From positions 2,604,001 to 2,668,000 of the forward strand of contig NC_088939.1 of the NCBI RefSeq assembly GCF_033473495.1: 64,000 bases of DNA, given 5' to 3'. Within the stretch, counting starts at the first letter, position 1. Each line of letters begins with the position of its first letter. Both the position numbers and the translations under genes were made by a program. Under the pieces are notes generated by a model. It ran no database searches and was not told the origin of the DNA. It saw only the letters and a program-made list of their open reading frames with translations. Below, piece by piece: positions 21,287 to 32,410 of the stretch. This stretch comes from Cercospora beticola (Eukaryota; Ascomycota; Dothideomycetes; Mycosphaerellales; Mycosphaerellaceae).

Positions 21287-22645
21287 TCATCCATACGGCG
21301 TCAACTCCCCCCTCCAAGGCCTCTTCAACCCCTTCGCCGCCTCAGCATTAAACCTCCAAACCCCCACCGTCCTCTCCGTATCCAATTTCTCCCCAACCTC
21401 AGTCAACAACTTCTCCGCCACAGGATTCCCAGCATCTTTCCTGAAAAACAACGCTTCCCAATTCTCTTCTCCCGTCTCCGGCTTTTTCCGTAATTCTCTT
21501 TGCGCAGTTTCGAGTTTACTTTTCGCGTCTGCTACACCTTGCATGTTTCCGGTTCTGATTGCTTCGATGACGTGTTGCCAGGCTTTGCGGGATTCCCAGG
21601 GGTCTTGTTTTTCGAGGGGGAGGGTGCGGAAGGGGGTGGAGTGGGCGGTGGAGACGTTGTAGGTTTCGAGGATGGTGTTGGAGGAGTCTTTGATTGTGAA
21701 AGATTCGGACCAGTTGCCCTGTGCTTGTAAGTATGCGTAATAGGTAAAATGATTGGGGAAGGATGGGTTTTGCTCACCTCTGCCACGTAGATTGGATTGC
21801 TGTGCTTCTTGTCCTCGGGGGCGTACACTGCGGCGTGGACGTGGTTCTTCTCGCCACCCAGCCCGAGTAGGCGTTTTCCGCTGAAGTCGATGATGGCTCT
21901 GTAGCCGGTTGAGGAGATGATGGAATGAGAGCCTTGGAGTTCGGGGTAAGGACTTCCGGTCAGGATGCCTTGCACTTTTACGTCGGGTAGAGGGATGAGG
22001 TAGTCTTCGTTGAGTTCATCGAGGTGTAAGATTGCGTGGCCTATTTGGGTGATGTTGACTGTTCCGGTGAATCGAATGTCCTGTTTGATTGTGATTAGTA
22101 CAGTGATTTCGAAGAGGCAGAAAAGCTTATGGAGAGGAAGTCAGCTCACCTGTCTGGTATAACCTTCTGCTCGCACACCATGTTTATCGTTCCACAGATA
22201 GCATGCAGTCACAGGTGGATGATGGCTGACTTGTTCCGAAATCAGATGCGTCTCATCGTCCTCAGGCCCACAGTCGCCAATAAAGACTTCGCCAAGAAAG
22301 GCGTTCAATGGTTTCTTGACGCCTTCGTTCGGCTGTCGGCCAGCGTACTGCTGAGACTTGAGACTTGCCAACAACCATTTCAGCACCGCAAGAATTCGTT
22401 TGGCAGGATCTTCTTCGTGAGCTGGTGCAGTAAAGAGCGCTGGTTGTTCGATCCAGTATCGTGGGAATTCTGTGGTAGACTTGTTGGCTAGTACGAAAGG
22501 AGGTGCTGTTATCGTGGACAAGTCGCCCTTGATTGTGGCTATCGACTGGAACGTATGTTAGATGCTATGCTTGGTTATGGTAACATCGTCTGCGTACTGC
22601 TAGGAATTGTTTCAAGCTGCTTTGCTGCTCGCTGGTGTCGGCCAT
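21287..22645 (-). CDS. KES1: Oxysterol-binding-protein family lipid transfer protein (KES1/OSH4 type)
   Basis: Exons 22645-22598, 22545-22150, 22080-21778 and 21718-21287 give 392 residues; introns are 52, 69, 59 nt and all phase 0. The family signature EQVSHHPPVTAC lies early, preceded by LSTITAPPFVLANKS (the lid region). Later come IDFSGKRLLG, HVHAAVY and GNWSES. The C-terminal helix contains KQDPWESRKAWQHV. The short form without PH or ankyrin domains is that of yeast Kes1/Osh4, which exchanges sterol for PI4P between ER and trans-Golgi. The first exon is only 16 codons (MADTSEQQSSLKQFLA), after which SIATIKGDLS continues the lid. Confidence 0.93.
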
Positions 22646-23237
22646 CTTTTAGTGATGTAGCAATTGCTCGTCTAGGCAGTGTTTCGGTGGTCACGGTCTC
22701 GGAATATATAGACCTTGACTTATGTGCGTAAGTATTCTATCCGGGAGAAATGCACCGACTTCTACTAGGCATCTGGAAACGCTGGCAAGCATGACGTAGT
22801 ACATCTGCTGGGCCACCTTTTGTGTACGTGGACGCCGCCTGCATGCGCGATCAGTCTTGCCATGATCACTTTCCGGACATCGCCAAAGCGATGAGCCACA
22901 CGCGATCTCGGAAATGGTTGGGATGGGTGTTCCCGGCGAAGTGAAGCAGCATGAAACCGTGATCATCCAAACACGCGCCAAGACACGTGCTCGACGCGTG
23001 AGAAGTGCAATACGCGTGTTTCTCCTCTATCGCATGGTTTCGTTCTTCAGTCCGAGGACGGAAAGCGACGACGACACCGATGTCGCCAGCAATGCCGATG
23101 GTCATGGTGGCCGTCGCCCTATCGAGGCCCTATCGGTGACGCGAAGCGACCTTCGGCTTGGCGTTGGATCTCCACGATGAGAGCTCACCACCTCGAAGCT
23201 GCTGCTTCATCACACTTCGTCGATCAACCTCCTCAAC
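22646..23237. promoter_or_regulatory. Divergent promoter, KES1 / omega-amidase
   Basis: 592 bp between divergent genes. The frame is open upstream of the amidase on the plus strand for short stretches, but nothing coding-like is present. Confidence 0.35.
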
Positions 23238-24131
23238 ATGGCCAAATTGCTGAAGAAACCGCTGAAGCTGGCGCTGGTGCAGCTCGCCACTGGAGCAGAC
23301 AAGACGGCGAACCTCGCACGAGCTCGTTCAAAGGTCCTCGAAGCCTCCTCCAAAGGCGCAAACATTGTCGTCCTGCCCGAATGTTTCAACAGCCCCTACG
23401 GAACGAAGCACTTTCCCAGATACGCCGAGACGCTGCTGCCGTCGCCACCGACTAAGGAGCAAGCGCCTTCCTTCCACGCCCTGTCCGAGCTCGCGAAAGA
23501 GGCAAAGGCATACTTGGTGGGCGGCAGCATACCAGAGTACTGGGAGGAGACGAAGAAATACTACAACACCTCCTTGACCTTCGATCCGAATGGCAAGTTG
23601 ATCGGGACACACCGCAAGGTGCACCTGTTCGACATCGATATTCCAGGCAAAATCTCGTTCCACGAGAGCGAGGTGCTGTCACCGGGCAACAAGGTGACAC
23701 TCATTGATCTGCCCGAGTACGGCAAGATTGCAGTCGCCATCTGCTACGACATTCGCTTCCCCGAGCTGGCCATGATCGCCGCGAGGAAGGACGCGTTCTT
23801 GCTGCTGTACCCAGGCGCCTTCAATCTCACGACTGGTGCGATGCATTGGGAGCTCCAAGCGCGTGCGAGAGCCATGGACAACCAGGTCTATGTGGGGCTC
23901 TGCAGTCCGTCTCGCGATATGCAGGCCGAGTACAATGCTTGGGGCCACTCGATGGTCGTGAACCCGAATGCGTCTATTCAGTCAGAACTGGACGAGAACG
24001 AGGGCATCACGTACGCTGACCTGGACAATGATACCATCGAGGAGTCGCGCAAAGGCATTCCCATCTACACGCAACGTCGATTTGACGTGTACCCGGATGT
24101 CAGTGCGGGCAAAGTGCGCTTCGAAGAGTAG
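23238..24131 (+). CDS. NIT3: Nitrilase-superfamily omega-amidase (NIT3/NIT2 type)
   Basis: Intronless, 297 residues. The nitrilase catalytic triad is visible: Glu48 in VVLPECFNSPYG, Lys127 in HRKVHLFDID, and nucleophile Cys169 in ICYDIRFPEL. GDxxVKxxxF-like FDIDIPGKISFHES is characteristic of the Nit branch. C-terminal GHSMVVNP is also conserved. Omega-amidases hydrolyse alpha-ketoglutaramate and alpha-ketosuccinamate made by glutamine and asparagine transaminases, or repair deaminated glutathione. In this family yeast Nit3 and mammalian Nit2 are omega-amidases; the HLFDID context favours this over the Nit1/Nit2 deaminated-glutathione amidase. Cytosolic or mitochondrial location not decided: a basic N-terminus (MAKLLKKPLK) is short. 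Confidence 0.92.
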   Translation: MAKLLKKPLKLALVQLATGADKTANLARARSKVLEASSKGANIVVLPECFNSPYGTKHFPRYAETLLPSPPTKEQAPSFHALSELAKEAKAYLVGGSIPEYWEETKKYYNTSLTFDPNGKLIGTHRKVHLFDIDIPGKISFHESEVLSPGNKVTLIDLPEYGKIAVAICYDIRFPELAMIAARKDAFLLLYPGAFNLTTGAMHWELQARARAMDNQVYVGLCSPSRDMQAEYNAWGHSMVVNPNASIQSELDENEGITYADLDNDTIEESRKGIPIYTQRRFDVYPDVSAGKVRFEE

Positions 24132-24558
24132 CAGTTACGCATGCAGAAGGGTTGGTGCGCAAGAGCAAGTGCCAAGCAGCAATAACGTCAGGTAGGAACA
24201 ACGACCGCGATTGCTTTGCACGCCGAAGCTTTCATTGCTCATCTTCTGCCCTCCAAACTGTGCAGTGGTGCACTCATTTCTCTATTTCCTCACCCTTGCA
24301 TGACATCTCCTAATCCATTTCAATACACTGCCTGACGAGCAACCACTGACCCTCCGATGCTCGCCCGCTCCTATCTCCACGACCTCCAACGGCCTTGACG
24401 CACGTCACATCACCCGCACCCTCTACGAATGTCCATGGAGTCAAGCGCTCCGTGAACAGTGCCGATCACTGAATCCGCGCAAACCCGGAGGGTAGCTGTT
24501 CTATCGCTTCCACCCTACCGACTATCCTCACAACTGGGCATCTGGACTGTCAAGACCA
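24132..24558. promoter_or_regulatory. Upstream region of the MFS gene
   Basis: 427 bp; C- and T-rich leader in the right half (tccaccctaccgactatcc), otherwise featureless. Confidence 0.35.
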
Positions 24559-27500
24559 ATGGCTACAGTCGAAGGACAAATGCACAACGGGGCTACGCGC
24601 GCACCTCGACCTCCGTTAGCAGCGAGAAAGAGACTGCCATGGCTCGAGGCGGCCGGTATAGCTCCAGCACTACAACCTCAGCCTACTTCTTCTAGTCATG
24701 ATGCGCTGCCCCCACAGGCACCTGTCAACAACCTCATTGAACCCTCGGTCAAGTACGTTGCGTCCAATACTCTCAGTGACGACCTGAGATTTCGCCCGAC
24801 AGGCTCAACGCCAGAGATCCGTGACCAGAGGCGAACGCGAGACCCCAGATCCTATTCCCAGACTTCAGAGCCGCCTGCGGGGCTGAGGTCTCGCCCGATC
24901 ACCAAAACAAAGCCAGCACCGGACCATCGTGCGCTCTCATGCGCTTCGTCCGAGTACAGCACCACTACGCCAAGTGATCGAGAAGCTCTTCCCGCTGGCT
25001 TCCCAAGAAAGGACCCGGCGTCGTACGAGAAGCTCGTCAAGTCTCCTCACAGTCCCGAACCAGCTTTGAAGAAGCCCGCGAGTCACATCGTAACTTCAAC
25101 CACGAACACGGTAAAAGCCCAGTCCGCACGACAACGTAAAGGAACAACGACAAGGAAGCCTCACCCGGGTCAATACAGGAACGTAGCAGCTGTCTCTAGT
25201 GCTAGCATTGATGGCGCGCAGCGAAAGCTACCTGGTGCCATATCGAATACCGCCTCAAATGCTGTAAATTCCAGCGAGACGTTGCCCAAGCCCACCTCAG
25301 CAGACCTTCCGTTGTCTTCACTTCCCGCCACAACATCGTCACTGTATGCGCTTCCGCCACATCTAATGGCACCCTCGAGCTCTTCATCGCCGGACAGCGA
25401 CTACGCAATACCCACTGGCGTATCACGCAAGGCTGCTGCAATGCCAGAACGACAGAAACTCACGGGCGCGAAGCCTAAGCCTTTCGCTGACGTGGCGACA
25501 AGACCAGCACAGCATACGCTCGATGCTGTACAACCCTCGGAAGTAGGGACAGGGGATCAAGGTGGCACGCGCGCTGTCACTGGCCTACCTGATGTGCAAG
25601 AAGTGACAATGCGGCCGCTTAGGCTTTCTCAGACTGAGTCGATGCGATCATCAGAAGAGGAGGGCATATCGCCCTCTGCATCACCTGGAAGATGGAACAC
25701 AGCTTCAGCTGATAAATCGCCCTTCACGCGCACCAACCCAGCCATGACAAAAGCGCGTTCACGGAACTCCCAGCCTGCGTCAAAGGAGCCCACTAGGATA
25801 TCTCGAGGCGGCGCCGTTCAACAAGGTCACCGCATGGTCTCTACGAATGACTCGATCTCGAGAACACCTCCTCGATTATACCATCCACCCTCTGCTGATT
25901 CTATAGTCCGTGACTATGCCTACAAGGACCCAAAGATCCTGCGTCGCCATTCTACACATTCGCTAGAGCGTGCCAAACCCGGCGCGGCGGCGAGCTTCTA
26001 CGCTGACCATGGAGAGTCAGTAGCAACGCAGCCGGGAATTCGACACAGCATCTGTACGGCCCAGATTGAGGCGCCACTTCCTCCGCCTCCTGAATCCAAG
26101 TGGTGCTGCGGCCGACCAGGAAAACAACAGAGAGTCCATCGAGCTCATGCTATGCACAACAGCGACACCACGGGATCCAGGGTACCAAGCAGACCACTAC
26201 GAAGGGCTCAACCAGGCTTGCAAAATGGATCGCGATCGGCAGAGCCGCTGCTTGCCGCTAATGACCAGGCTCATTCAACCGCTGCTGCAAATCTGCCTCC
26301 GGCGACTGGCACAACAAGTGCGACGCTTCCCGCACAGACATTCAAGCCGGCGCGTGTTCCAACTGCAAGCAGTGATGCGGAGGCAGTGTAAGTGACTTTC
26401 CCATACTGCCAATTGAATCTAACCGACCCATTTTCAGCGACCTCAGCTTGAAGCATCCTCGGCTCAATCATATCAGTGTCAAGGAAGGCGAGGAGTATTA
26501 TCTGAGAAGACACCACCGACCCGAGCCGATAGCAAGAGAATGGAGTTTGACCCGCAAGCGGCTTACATCTTTCATTGCTTGCCTGAACACCATATTTGTG
26601 GGATTGATAGCTGGAATCTACGTACGTGCCATGCTCTTGTCTCGTCTGCGCATATGCTAATCTTCTAAAGGCCGGAGAAGTACCACGGATCCAGTACCAG
26701 CTTGACGATGAATCACATTGGGTCATATTTGGCAATATGCTGTGAGCGAGAATGATCTAAAATCATCATGTGGGTATAGCTGACAGTGACAGACTGTTTG
26801 CTGGGCTGGGCTTGAGCACTCTCATCGCATGGCCACTGCCATTACTTCATGGACGCCGCCCATACATACTCGTGGCTTTCGGTATCATGCTACCCCTCCA
26901 GATTCCTCAGGCGATGGTCGTGCAGTATGCACATGGCTCAGGCTTGCTGTACAAGATCGGTCTTCTTCTCCCGCGTGGTCTGACTGGCCTGGCCCTCGGT
27001 TTTGCCAATGTCAACTTTCTGCCGACCCTATGGGACCTATAGGGAGCGTCACTCATGTCCGAACGTCCACATCAAGAAATTGTTGCGCCGGATGATGTTC
27101 GAAGGCAAGGCGGTGGTATTGGTGCTTGGCTGGGTCTTTGGACATTTTGCTTCGGAAGCTCACTTTCGATTGGATTCTTCGCTGGTGCCTGCATTATCTC
27201 GAAGCTTAATCCCAGTTGGGGCTTCTGGATTAGCATCATGCTCCTATCCTTCTTCCTGCTGGTCAACATGATCGCACCGGAAACACGAAAGGCTGAATAT
27301 CGGAGGTCATTATTCCAGTTCTTCGAAGACAAAGAAGCTCGCCGAGTCAAGCACCGCATCGCACGCGGCGAGGTCAAATTACACATCTCGAACGATGGAC
27401 CAAAGTACTGGTTTGAGGAGGTCTGGGCTGGCATCATTCTCACCAAACGCATGGTCTTCCAGCCGGGCTTTTTCGTCCTGATGTTGTACCTTGGGTGGAT

Positions 27501-28429
27501 CCAAGCTCAACTCACACTTGTAATTTTGGTCAGTTGCCATACAAGTTCTATGAGTGCGTCCGGAAGCTGACTGTTCATAGCTACTTGGCGCCCTCCTCTC
27601 GCGAGACTACGAATGGGCTTCACATTGGGTAGGATTGGCAGCCTTGTCTGTTCCAGTCGGCGCTGCTTTGGCGATGCCACTTACGAACGCCTCAACGTTC
27701 AGTCGAGCTCGCGTGAAGCCGCCAAGGACGGACAGCATGACATTCCAAGAGCCGCGTGTGACCTGGACATCTCACTTACTTCGAAGGACAATCTTTACAC
27801 TGCTCCTACCTTTTGCAGGACTTGGGTTCTGTCTCTGCAGCCCTGGTCCGCCTTTGCACTGGAGTGCCGCAGTGATCTTCGCCGGTCTGGTGGGCTTCTT
27901 GGCAGATCTAGGTACAGCAGAGTGCGTCGGTCTCATCATGGAAAGCTTCGATACTTGCGACTTGCAGCCAGGAGTCAACACCCGGCACCGCGTGCAGTCC
28001 ATGTCCGCTCAGACACGCCGGCGCCGGACCAATTACTCTTCTTTCCCTCGCGTCTGCGCTGGATGGTTCGCAGCACAATCTCTCGGCTTCTTTCTCGCTG
28101 CAGGAGCTACCGTTGCAGCGGGCAGGATTACAGACGACTTTGGCGCTCAAACGTCCATCTCGATCGTTGCGGCAATTCTACTCTGCGTCACGGTCTTGCT
28201 GCTTGTTGTGCTGTGGAGGTGGAAAGATGTGCAGGTCATTCCGAGTTTCACGTCAAGTACGAGGGGTGAAAATAAAGAAATTGCGGATCTGAGTCAAGCG
28301 GACCCAGAGTGGAAACCTGTGGTAATTGGACATCCTTCGGGCAAAATGAGAAGGATGAATTTATTGGAGATGGGAGCTTGGTCTCGGTGGACGGAGATAC
28401 GGAAGTTGAATAAATTGGTTAAAGAGTGA
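24559..28429 (+). pseudogene. MFS transporter with long disordered N-terminus, in-frame TAG
   Basis: Exons 24559-26387, 26438-26621, 26671-26741, 26793-27528 and 27581-28429 splice in one frame over 1223 codons, but codon 778 (27040-27042) is TAG. Introns are 49-52 nt with clean borders; intron 4 uses GTCAGT. Residues 1-610 are Ser/Pro/Thr-rich and disordered. About 600 residues of MFS follow: REWSLTRKRLTSFIACLNTIFVG, a second helix, GRRPYILVAF, then after the TAG an RRQGGGIGAWLGLWTFC helix and a PETRKAEYRRS loop. The TAG sits between PTLWDL and GASLMSERPHQE, so the motif continues on both sides and no other lesion is present. It is either a recently inactivated or polymorphic gene, or the stop is bypassed. 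Substrate unknown; this is a fungal MFS group often labelled general or drug transporters. Confidence 0.72.
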
Positions 28430-28500
28430 GATGAGATGAGAAGAGAGGAGGAGAGGAGAGAGAGAAGAGGGTGGAAGTTTTGTCTAGTAAACTTTTATTC
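28430..28500 (+). repeat. GA-rich low-complexity tract
   Basis: A purine run of gagatgagatgagaagagag character spans about 28428-28480, just after the MFS stop and before the convergent effector-like gene. It is probably 3' UTR sequence. Confidence 0.55.
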
Positions 28501-28707
28501 ATTTCTCATGACGCCGCAGAAAGGTGGAGACTTTGAAGTGCCTTTCTCATTCAACAAGTAGACTGTGGTCCTGACAATCGTGATAACCTCGCATGACAAT
28601 CATCACAGCTTGATGGGAAGGGGAAAGCCAGACGTAGTGCGTTCCTGGAGTACACAACCAGACCTAGCGTCCGAACATGGCCAACACGCCCCTGGTACGC
28701 TTGCCAC

Positions 28708-30616
28708 TCACAGAGACGCGCCTTCCCCCTGTGCAGTCTCCTCGATGACAGCTTTCGGACACTTGTGGTAATCTCCTCCATTTGCCTTCAGTCCATCCTT
28801 GAACATCGTCCGCAGCATTTTCGTCACCCAGTCCAGGGCATTTGTGTCATCAAAAGATCGCATGTCGATGTAGACCGTCGTTCTGCCGCTTTGCTTCATT
28901 TCGCAGCGTACTTTGGTGACATCTTTTGGCGCGCCTTGCACCAATCTCATGAGCACGTCACATTCATCCTCGGGTTTTGGAAGGTCGATGACATAGCGAT
29001 ATTTTTTGTTGTCGTCTTCGCGTTCGCAGTGGTAGTATTTTCCGTCGGGCTCCTCTTTCCAGGACTCTGCCCAGATTTCGTCGTCGGTTCTGTAGTCTTC
29101 TGGCATGGAGGCTTCTCTCTTTTCCGGTTTTGTGCCTGTTTCGTCGCGTTTTGCATGGAGTGGACACGTGTAGCCGTCTTTGACTTCGGGGTAGGTGAAT
29201 GCGAGGAGTGTGTTGATGAATTTGGCGTTTGTTTGATTATGGTCCATTTTGAAGTCGAGCTTTGTGTTATGGCATTCATCATCGTCGCAGTGGAAGTCGT
29301 GAAAGCCTCCGTCTTTGTAGCCTTTCAAAGCTTTGCATGTGTCTTTGTTGGGCTTGACGCCGATTTTGATGTGCCATTGGGTATCTGAGCCGCTGCCGGC
29401 TATTTCGCAAGTTTGAGTGTTAGGTTCTTTGAGATGGAGTCAGTGAGAGGTAATGATGATGTTATCAAACAGAAATCAATTTATGAAACGCTGAGAAGAA
29501 ATGCTATGTATCGACTTAACACTTGCCTTGAGCAGCATCACATCCACGCTTGATGTTCTTGATGCCTTTGTTGACCCTCTGGCTCTCTGCATAGTTCTTG
29601 GGAATATCGAATTTGACCTGTGGCCAGACTTTGGTTAGAGCCTCGGTGACCATCTTGGTCTCCTTCTCCCAGTGGTCGAGAACGAAGTGGATTTTCGTCA
29701 GGCCGCAGCCATCTTTCTTGCAGCTGAAATGGTGAAAATCGGGTATTTCTTTGCGGAGCGCATCGAGTTTACCGCAGAGTTCTTTGCTGTACGGAACGCC
29801 AATCTTGATACGCCACCAATCTCGATTGCCGGCGCCTTCGACCTTGTTGATTGAAGTGTCTTTGGGGGTTGGCTTCTTGCACTCGCGCTTGAAGAGTGCT
29901 GGGACATCACGCTTCCAGTCTAATGGGCATTCGAATTTGACTTCTGGCCACACGGAGCTGAGGTTGTCATTGATCCACTTAGCGTTCTTGTTGCTCAGTT
30001 TCATGCTGAAGTCGATCTTAGTCAAGCCGCAGCCGTCTTTGCGACAGCGGAAATTGTCGATTCCGGAGTTGGTGCGTTGAAGTGCGTCGAGTTTGCCGCA
30101 GAGCTCGTTAGTGTGTGGCTCGCCGATCTTGATGTGCCAGGCCGGAGTCAATCCCTGGTTATCAGGCTTGCAGGATGAGGTATGAGCTGGCATTGGGACT
30201 TTGCACTCGCGCTTCAAGATCTTTTCTTCGTAATCGAGGTCCCGTGGGCATACGAATTTGACTTGTGGCCACACTTTGGCCAGGCTGTCATTTAGCCAGT
30301 CTACATTCTCGGGGCTGTACCCCATGCTGAACGTGATTTTGGTTAAGCCGCAGCCGTCCTTTTTGCAGCGAAAGTGCTCTATCGCAGGCAGCTTCTTGCG
30401 CTGCAAAGCATCGAGTTTGCCACATAGTTCGTCACTGTGTGGAACTCCGATCTTGATGACAGTAGGGTTCCCCCAAGCCTTCGGTCTGATGCTACAGGTA
30501 GAGGTGTCCACTGGTGTTGGGACCTTGCATTCCCGACGGTGGATAGTCGCGGCAGAGCTGAGCTGGAACGAGCTCGCGCCAAGCAGGAGCGTGGTGAAGA
30601 ATGAATTTAGGTGCAT
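28708..30616 (-). CDS. Secreted five-module Kex2-site repeat protein (effector-like)
   Basis: Exons 30616-29527 and 29426-28708, joined by a 100-nt GC-AG intron (CAAG|GCAAGT donor, CTGAC branch, CAAAG acceptor), give 602 residues. A signal peptide covers residues 1-~22. Five modules of ~108 residues follow, each preceded by a dibasic site (27-28, 135-136, 243-244, 356-357, 466-467). Modules 1, 2 and 4 have six cysteines with near-identical spacing: 11, 24, 16-19, 5, 34-36. The predicted element order per module is strand (IKIG), helix (ELCGKLDAL), strand (FRCKKDGCG), strand (LTKITF), helix (WLNDSLAKVW), strand (VKFVCP). That beta-alpha-beta-beta-alpha-beta pattern is seen in KP6-like fungal secreted proteins. 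Kex2 cleavage would release separate peptides. Without the GC-AG intron the first exon would stop after 366 codons and the second would lack a start. Confidence 0.75.
29427..29526 (-). other. GC-AG intron in the repeat-protein gene
   Basis: The donor AAG|GCAAGT matches the strong consensus of GC-AG introns. A CACTGAC branch lies about 15 nt before the CAAAG acceptor. Splicing at these points keeps phase 1 and restores the C1-C2 distance of 11 residues found in modules 1 and 2. No GT donor gives an open join. Confidence 0.75.
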
Positions 30617-30987
30617 GCTGGGCTGCTGGTGTGTTGTGTGTTGGTGGGTGTTTGCGTGAGAGGTAGGGTTGTCTTTGTTGGTTCCGCTTGCAGAATGGTA
30701 AAGACCTTGTTGATGATATGGAGAAGCGAAGGTCTCTGGAATCGGAAGCCAGTCGTCCTGATATAGACTCGTCGTCCCTAGTGACTGACTACTCGAGGTG
30801 ATCGAACGTGACTATGTCATTCATTGTCCCAAACACTCCGCGTTACTGGTCGAGGACAAGGGAAGACGAGTGACAAAGGCACGAGACAAAGACGCGAGAC
30901 ATTGACCATTGATGGAGCACAAAGAATGAAGGCCACACCGACAGACAAAGACAGGATACTGAACAAGAGCATCGTGCTATTGCAGTA
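30617..30987. promoter_or_regulatory. Upstream region of the repeat-protein gene
   Basis: 371 bp between the start of the secreted repeat-protein gene and the 3' end of the SDR gene, both minus strand. It contains near 30843-30960 a run of similar short words (gacaaaggc, gagacaaag, agacaaagac), possibly a degenerate micro-repeat. No known element recognised. Confidence 0.35.
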
Positions 30988-32113
30988 TCATTCCCTCTTC
31001 GCAGTCTTGGCATTTGCCAATCCCATCGCTTGGTCGATGCCACTCAAGATCCGTAAGATCCTCTGAAGGCCAGCGGGAAGGACAAAGATCCACTCAACCC
31101 AGCGTGTGTAGAATGGCAAGCTGATCTCTCCGCTTTCACCAGAATCAATCTTCTGTACGATCTCATTTGCCAGTTCCACTGGCTCCACGACAGGGCCAAG
31201 GAAATGCGAGGGCGTGTCGAGGTCCGCGAAAAGTCGCGTAGCTAGCTGTCCAGGTGTGACCAGTATCATTCGAATGTCCTCCGCGCCCTCAGGTGCATCT
31301 GACGAGGTCAGCTCGCCTCGGAGGGAATTGTGCATCGCAATGAGTCCAGCTTTCGAAGCAGTGTAGTCAGACAGATGGCTACCGCCCAACTTGCCAAGTA
31401 CTGACGCCACAGTAACGATTGTGCCGCCAACTTCAGACTCCAGCATGCCTGGCAAGAAAGTGCGAATTGTGTTGAAGTGCGAGATGAGATTGACGCTCAT
31501 TGTGCGTTGCACGTCTCCGGTCGTCAGTTCCCATGTTTTCTTCCTACTGACGATGCCGGCGTTGTTGATCAAAATGGTGGGCGCTCCGAGCTTGCAAACA
31601 ATTAGCACAAAGCGATAGATCAGCAGCGCTCGCACTCACTTCTCGCTTGATAGCCTCGCCAATCTTGGCAACTGCATTCGCATCGCCAATGTCGCATTTG
31701 TAGAAGTGTACGTCTCCAAGATCCTCGATGTCCTTGTCTGGCTCGGCAATGTCGAGGATGGCCACGCTTGCTCCCCTCATTCCGTACGTCTGAGCAATGA
31801 TCTTGCCAAGACCATTTGCACCTCCAGTAATGACGACCACTTCATGGTCCCAGTCGACTGTTCTTCGAATACCGTATGCGACGCGCTTGTTGATGACCGA
31901 CAGCATCCACAAGAGCGTGACCAGTCCTGCGTAAGCACATGCTGTGATGAACTCAACACTTTCGTACGGAGCTTGGAGCGATCGAAGACATAGCGGGATG
32001 AGCCACGCGACGAATGGGTGGAAGATGCTGTTGCTCAACACGCGCGCAAAGAGATCGATTGTGATGTTGTGATGCCATTTCCGACTCGTTCCGCTCGTCA
32101 CATGATTTGACAT
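30988..32113 (-). CDS. Short-chain dehydrogenase/reductase, membrane-associated
   Basis: Exons 32113-31640 and 31590-30988 (49-nt intron, GTGAGT/GCTAAT/GCAAG) give 358 residues. The start at 32113 (MSNHVTSG) is preferred to an upstream in-frame M. The N-terminal ~90 residues contain two hydrophobic stretches (FHPFVAWLIPLCL and ITACAYAGLVTLLWML), then the classical SDR Rossmann domain: TGGANGLG cofactor motif, CDIGD, NNAGI, catalytic Ser in ASVLGKL, and YTASK with the Tyr-Lys pair. A further hydrophobic segment lies near the C-terminus. Layout resembles the ER or lipid-droplet SDR16C/17-beta-HSD11 group acting on sterols or retinoids; substrate is not deducible. Confidence 0.88.
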
Positions 32114-32410
32114 TGCGCGAGGTGTTGTGTCGACTCGTTGCAGATGTGGTAGAAGCAAGAGTGAAGTTGTGTAGGCAGCAAATAGAGTTTACAAGCGCTC
32201 GGTGAAACTTCGGCCGAGGTGCTGCCTGCGTTGCGTTGGGTGGAACTGCACCTACCAGAGTCGCTCACTGCTGCACCTCACTGACATTGGGCTTCAAACT
32301 CAACGTGCTCTTGTATCTGAAGCGGCACCAAAGCGAACCTCCTCTGCATGAATGTGTGAACGAACTATCATAACCTCTACTCAGAGCGCACTCTTGCGCT
32401 CGCTGTAGCC

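Noticed and set aside
28708..29328. Separate gene for the downstream divergent repeats
   Set aside because: No ATG or signal peptide in frame, whereas a GC-AG intron joins it in phase and with matching cysteine spacing to the upstream modules.
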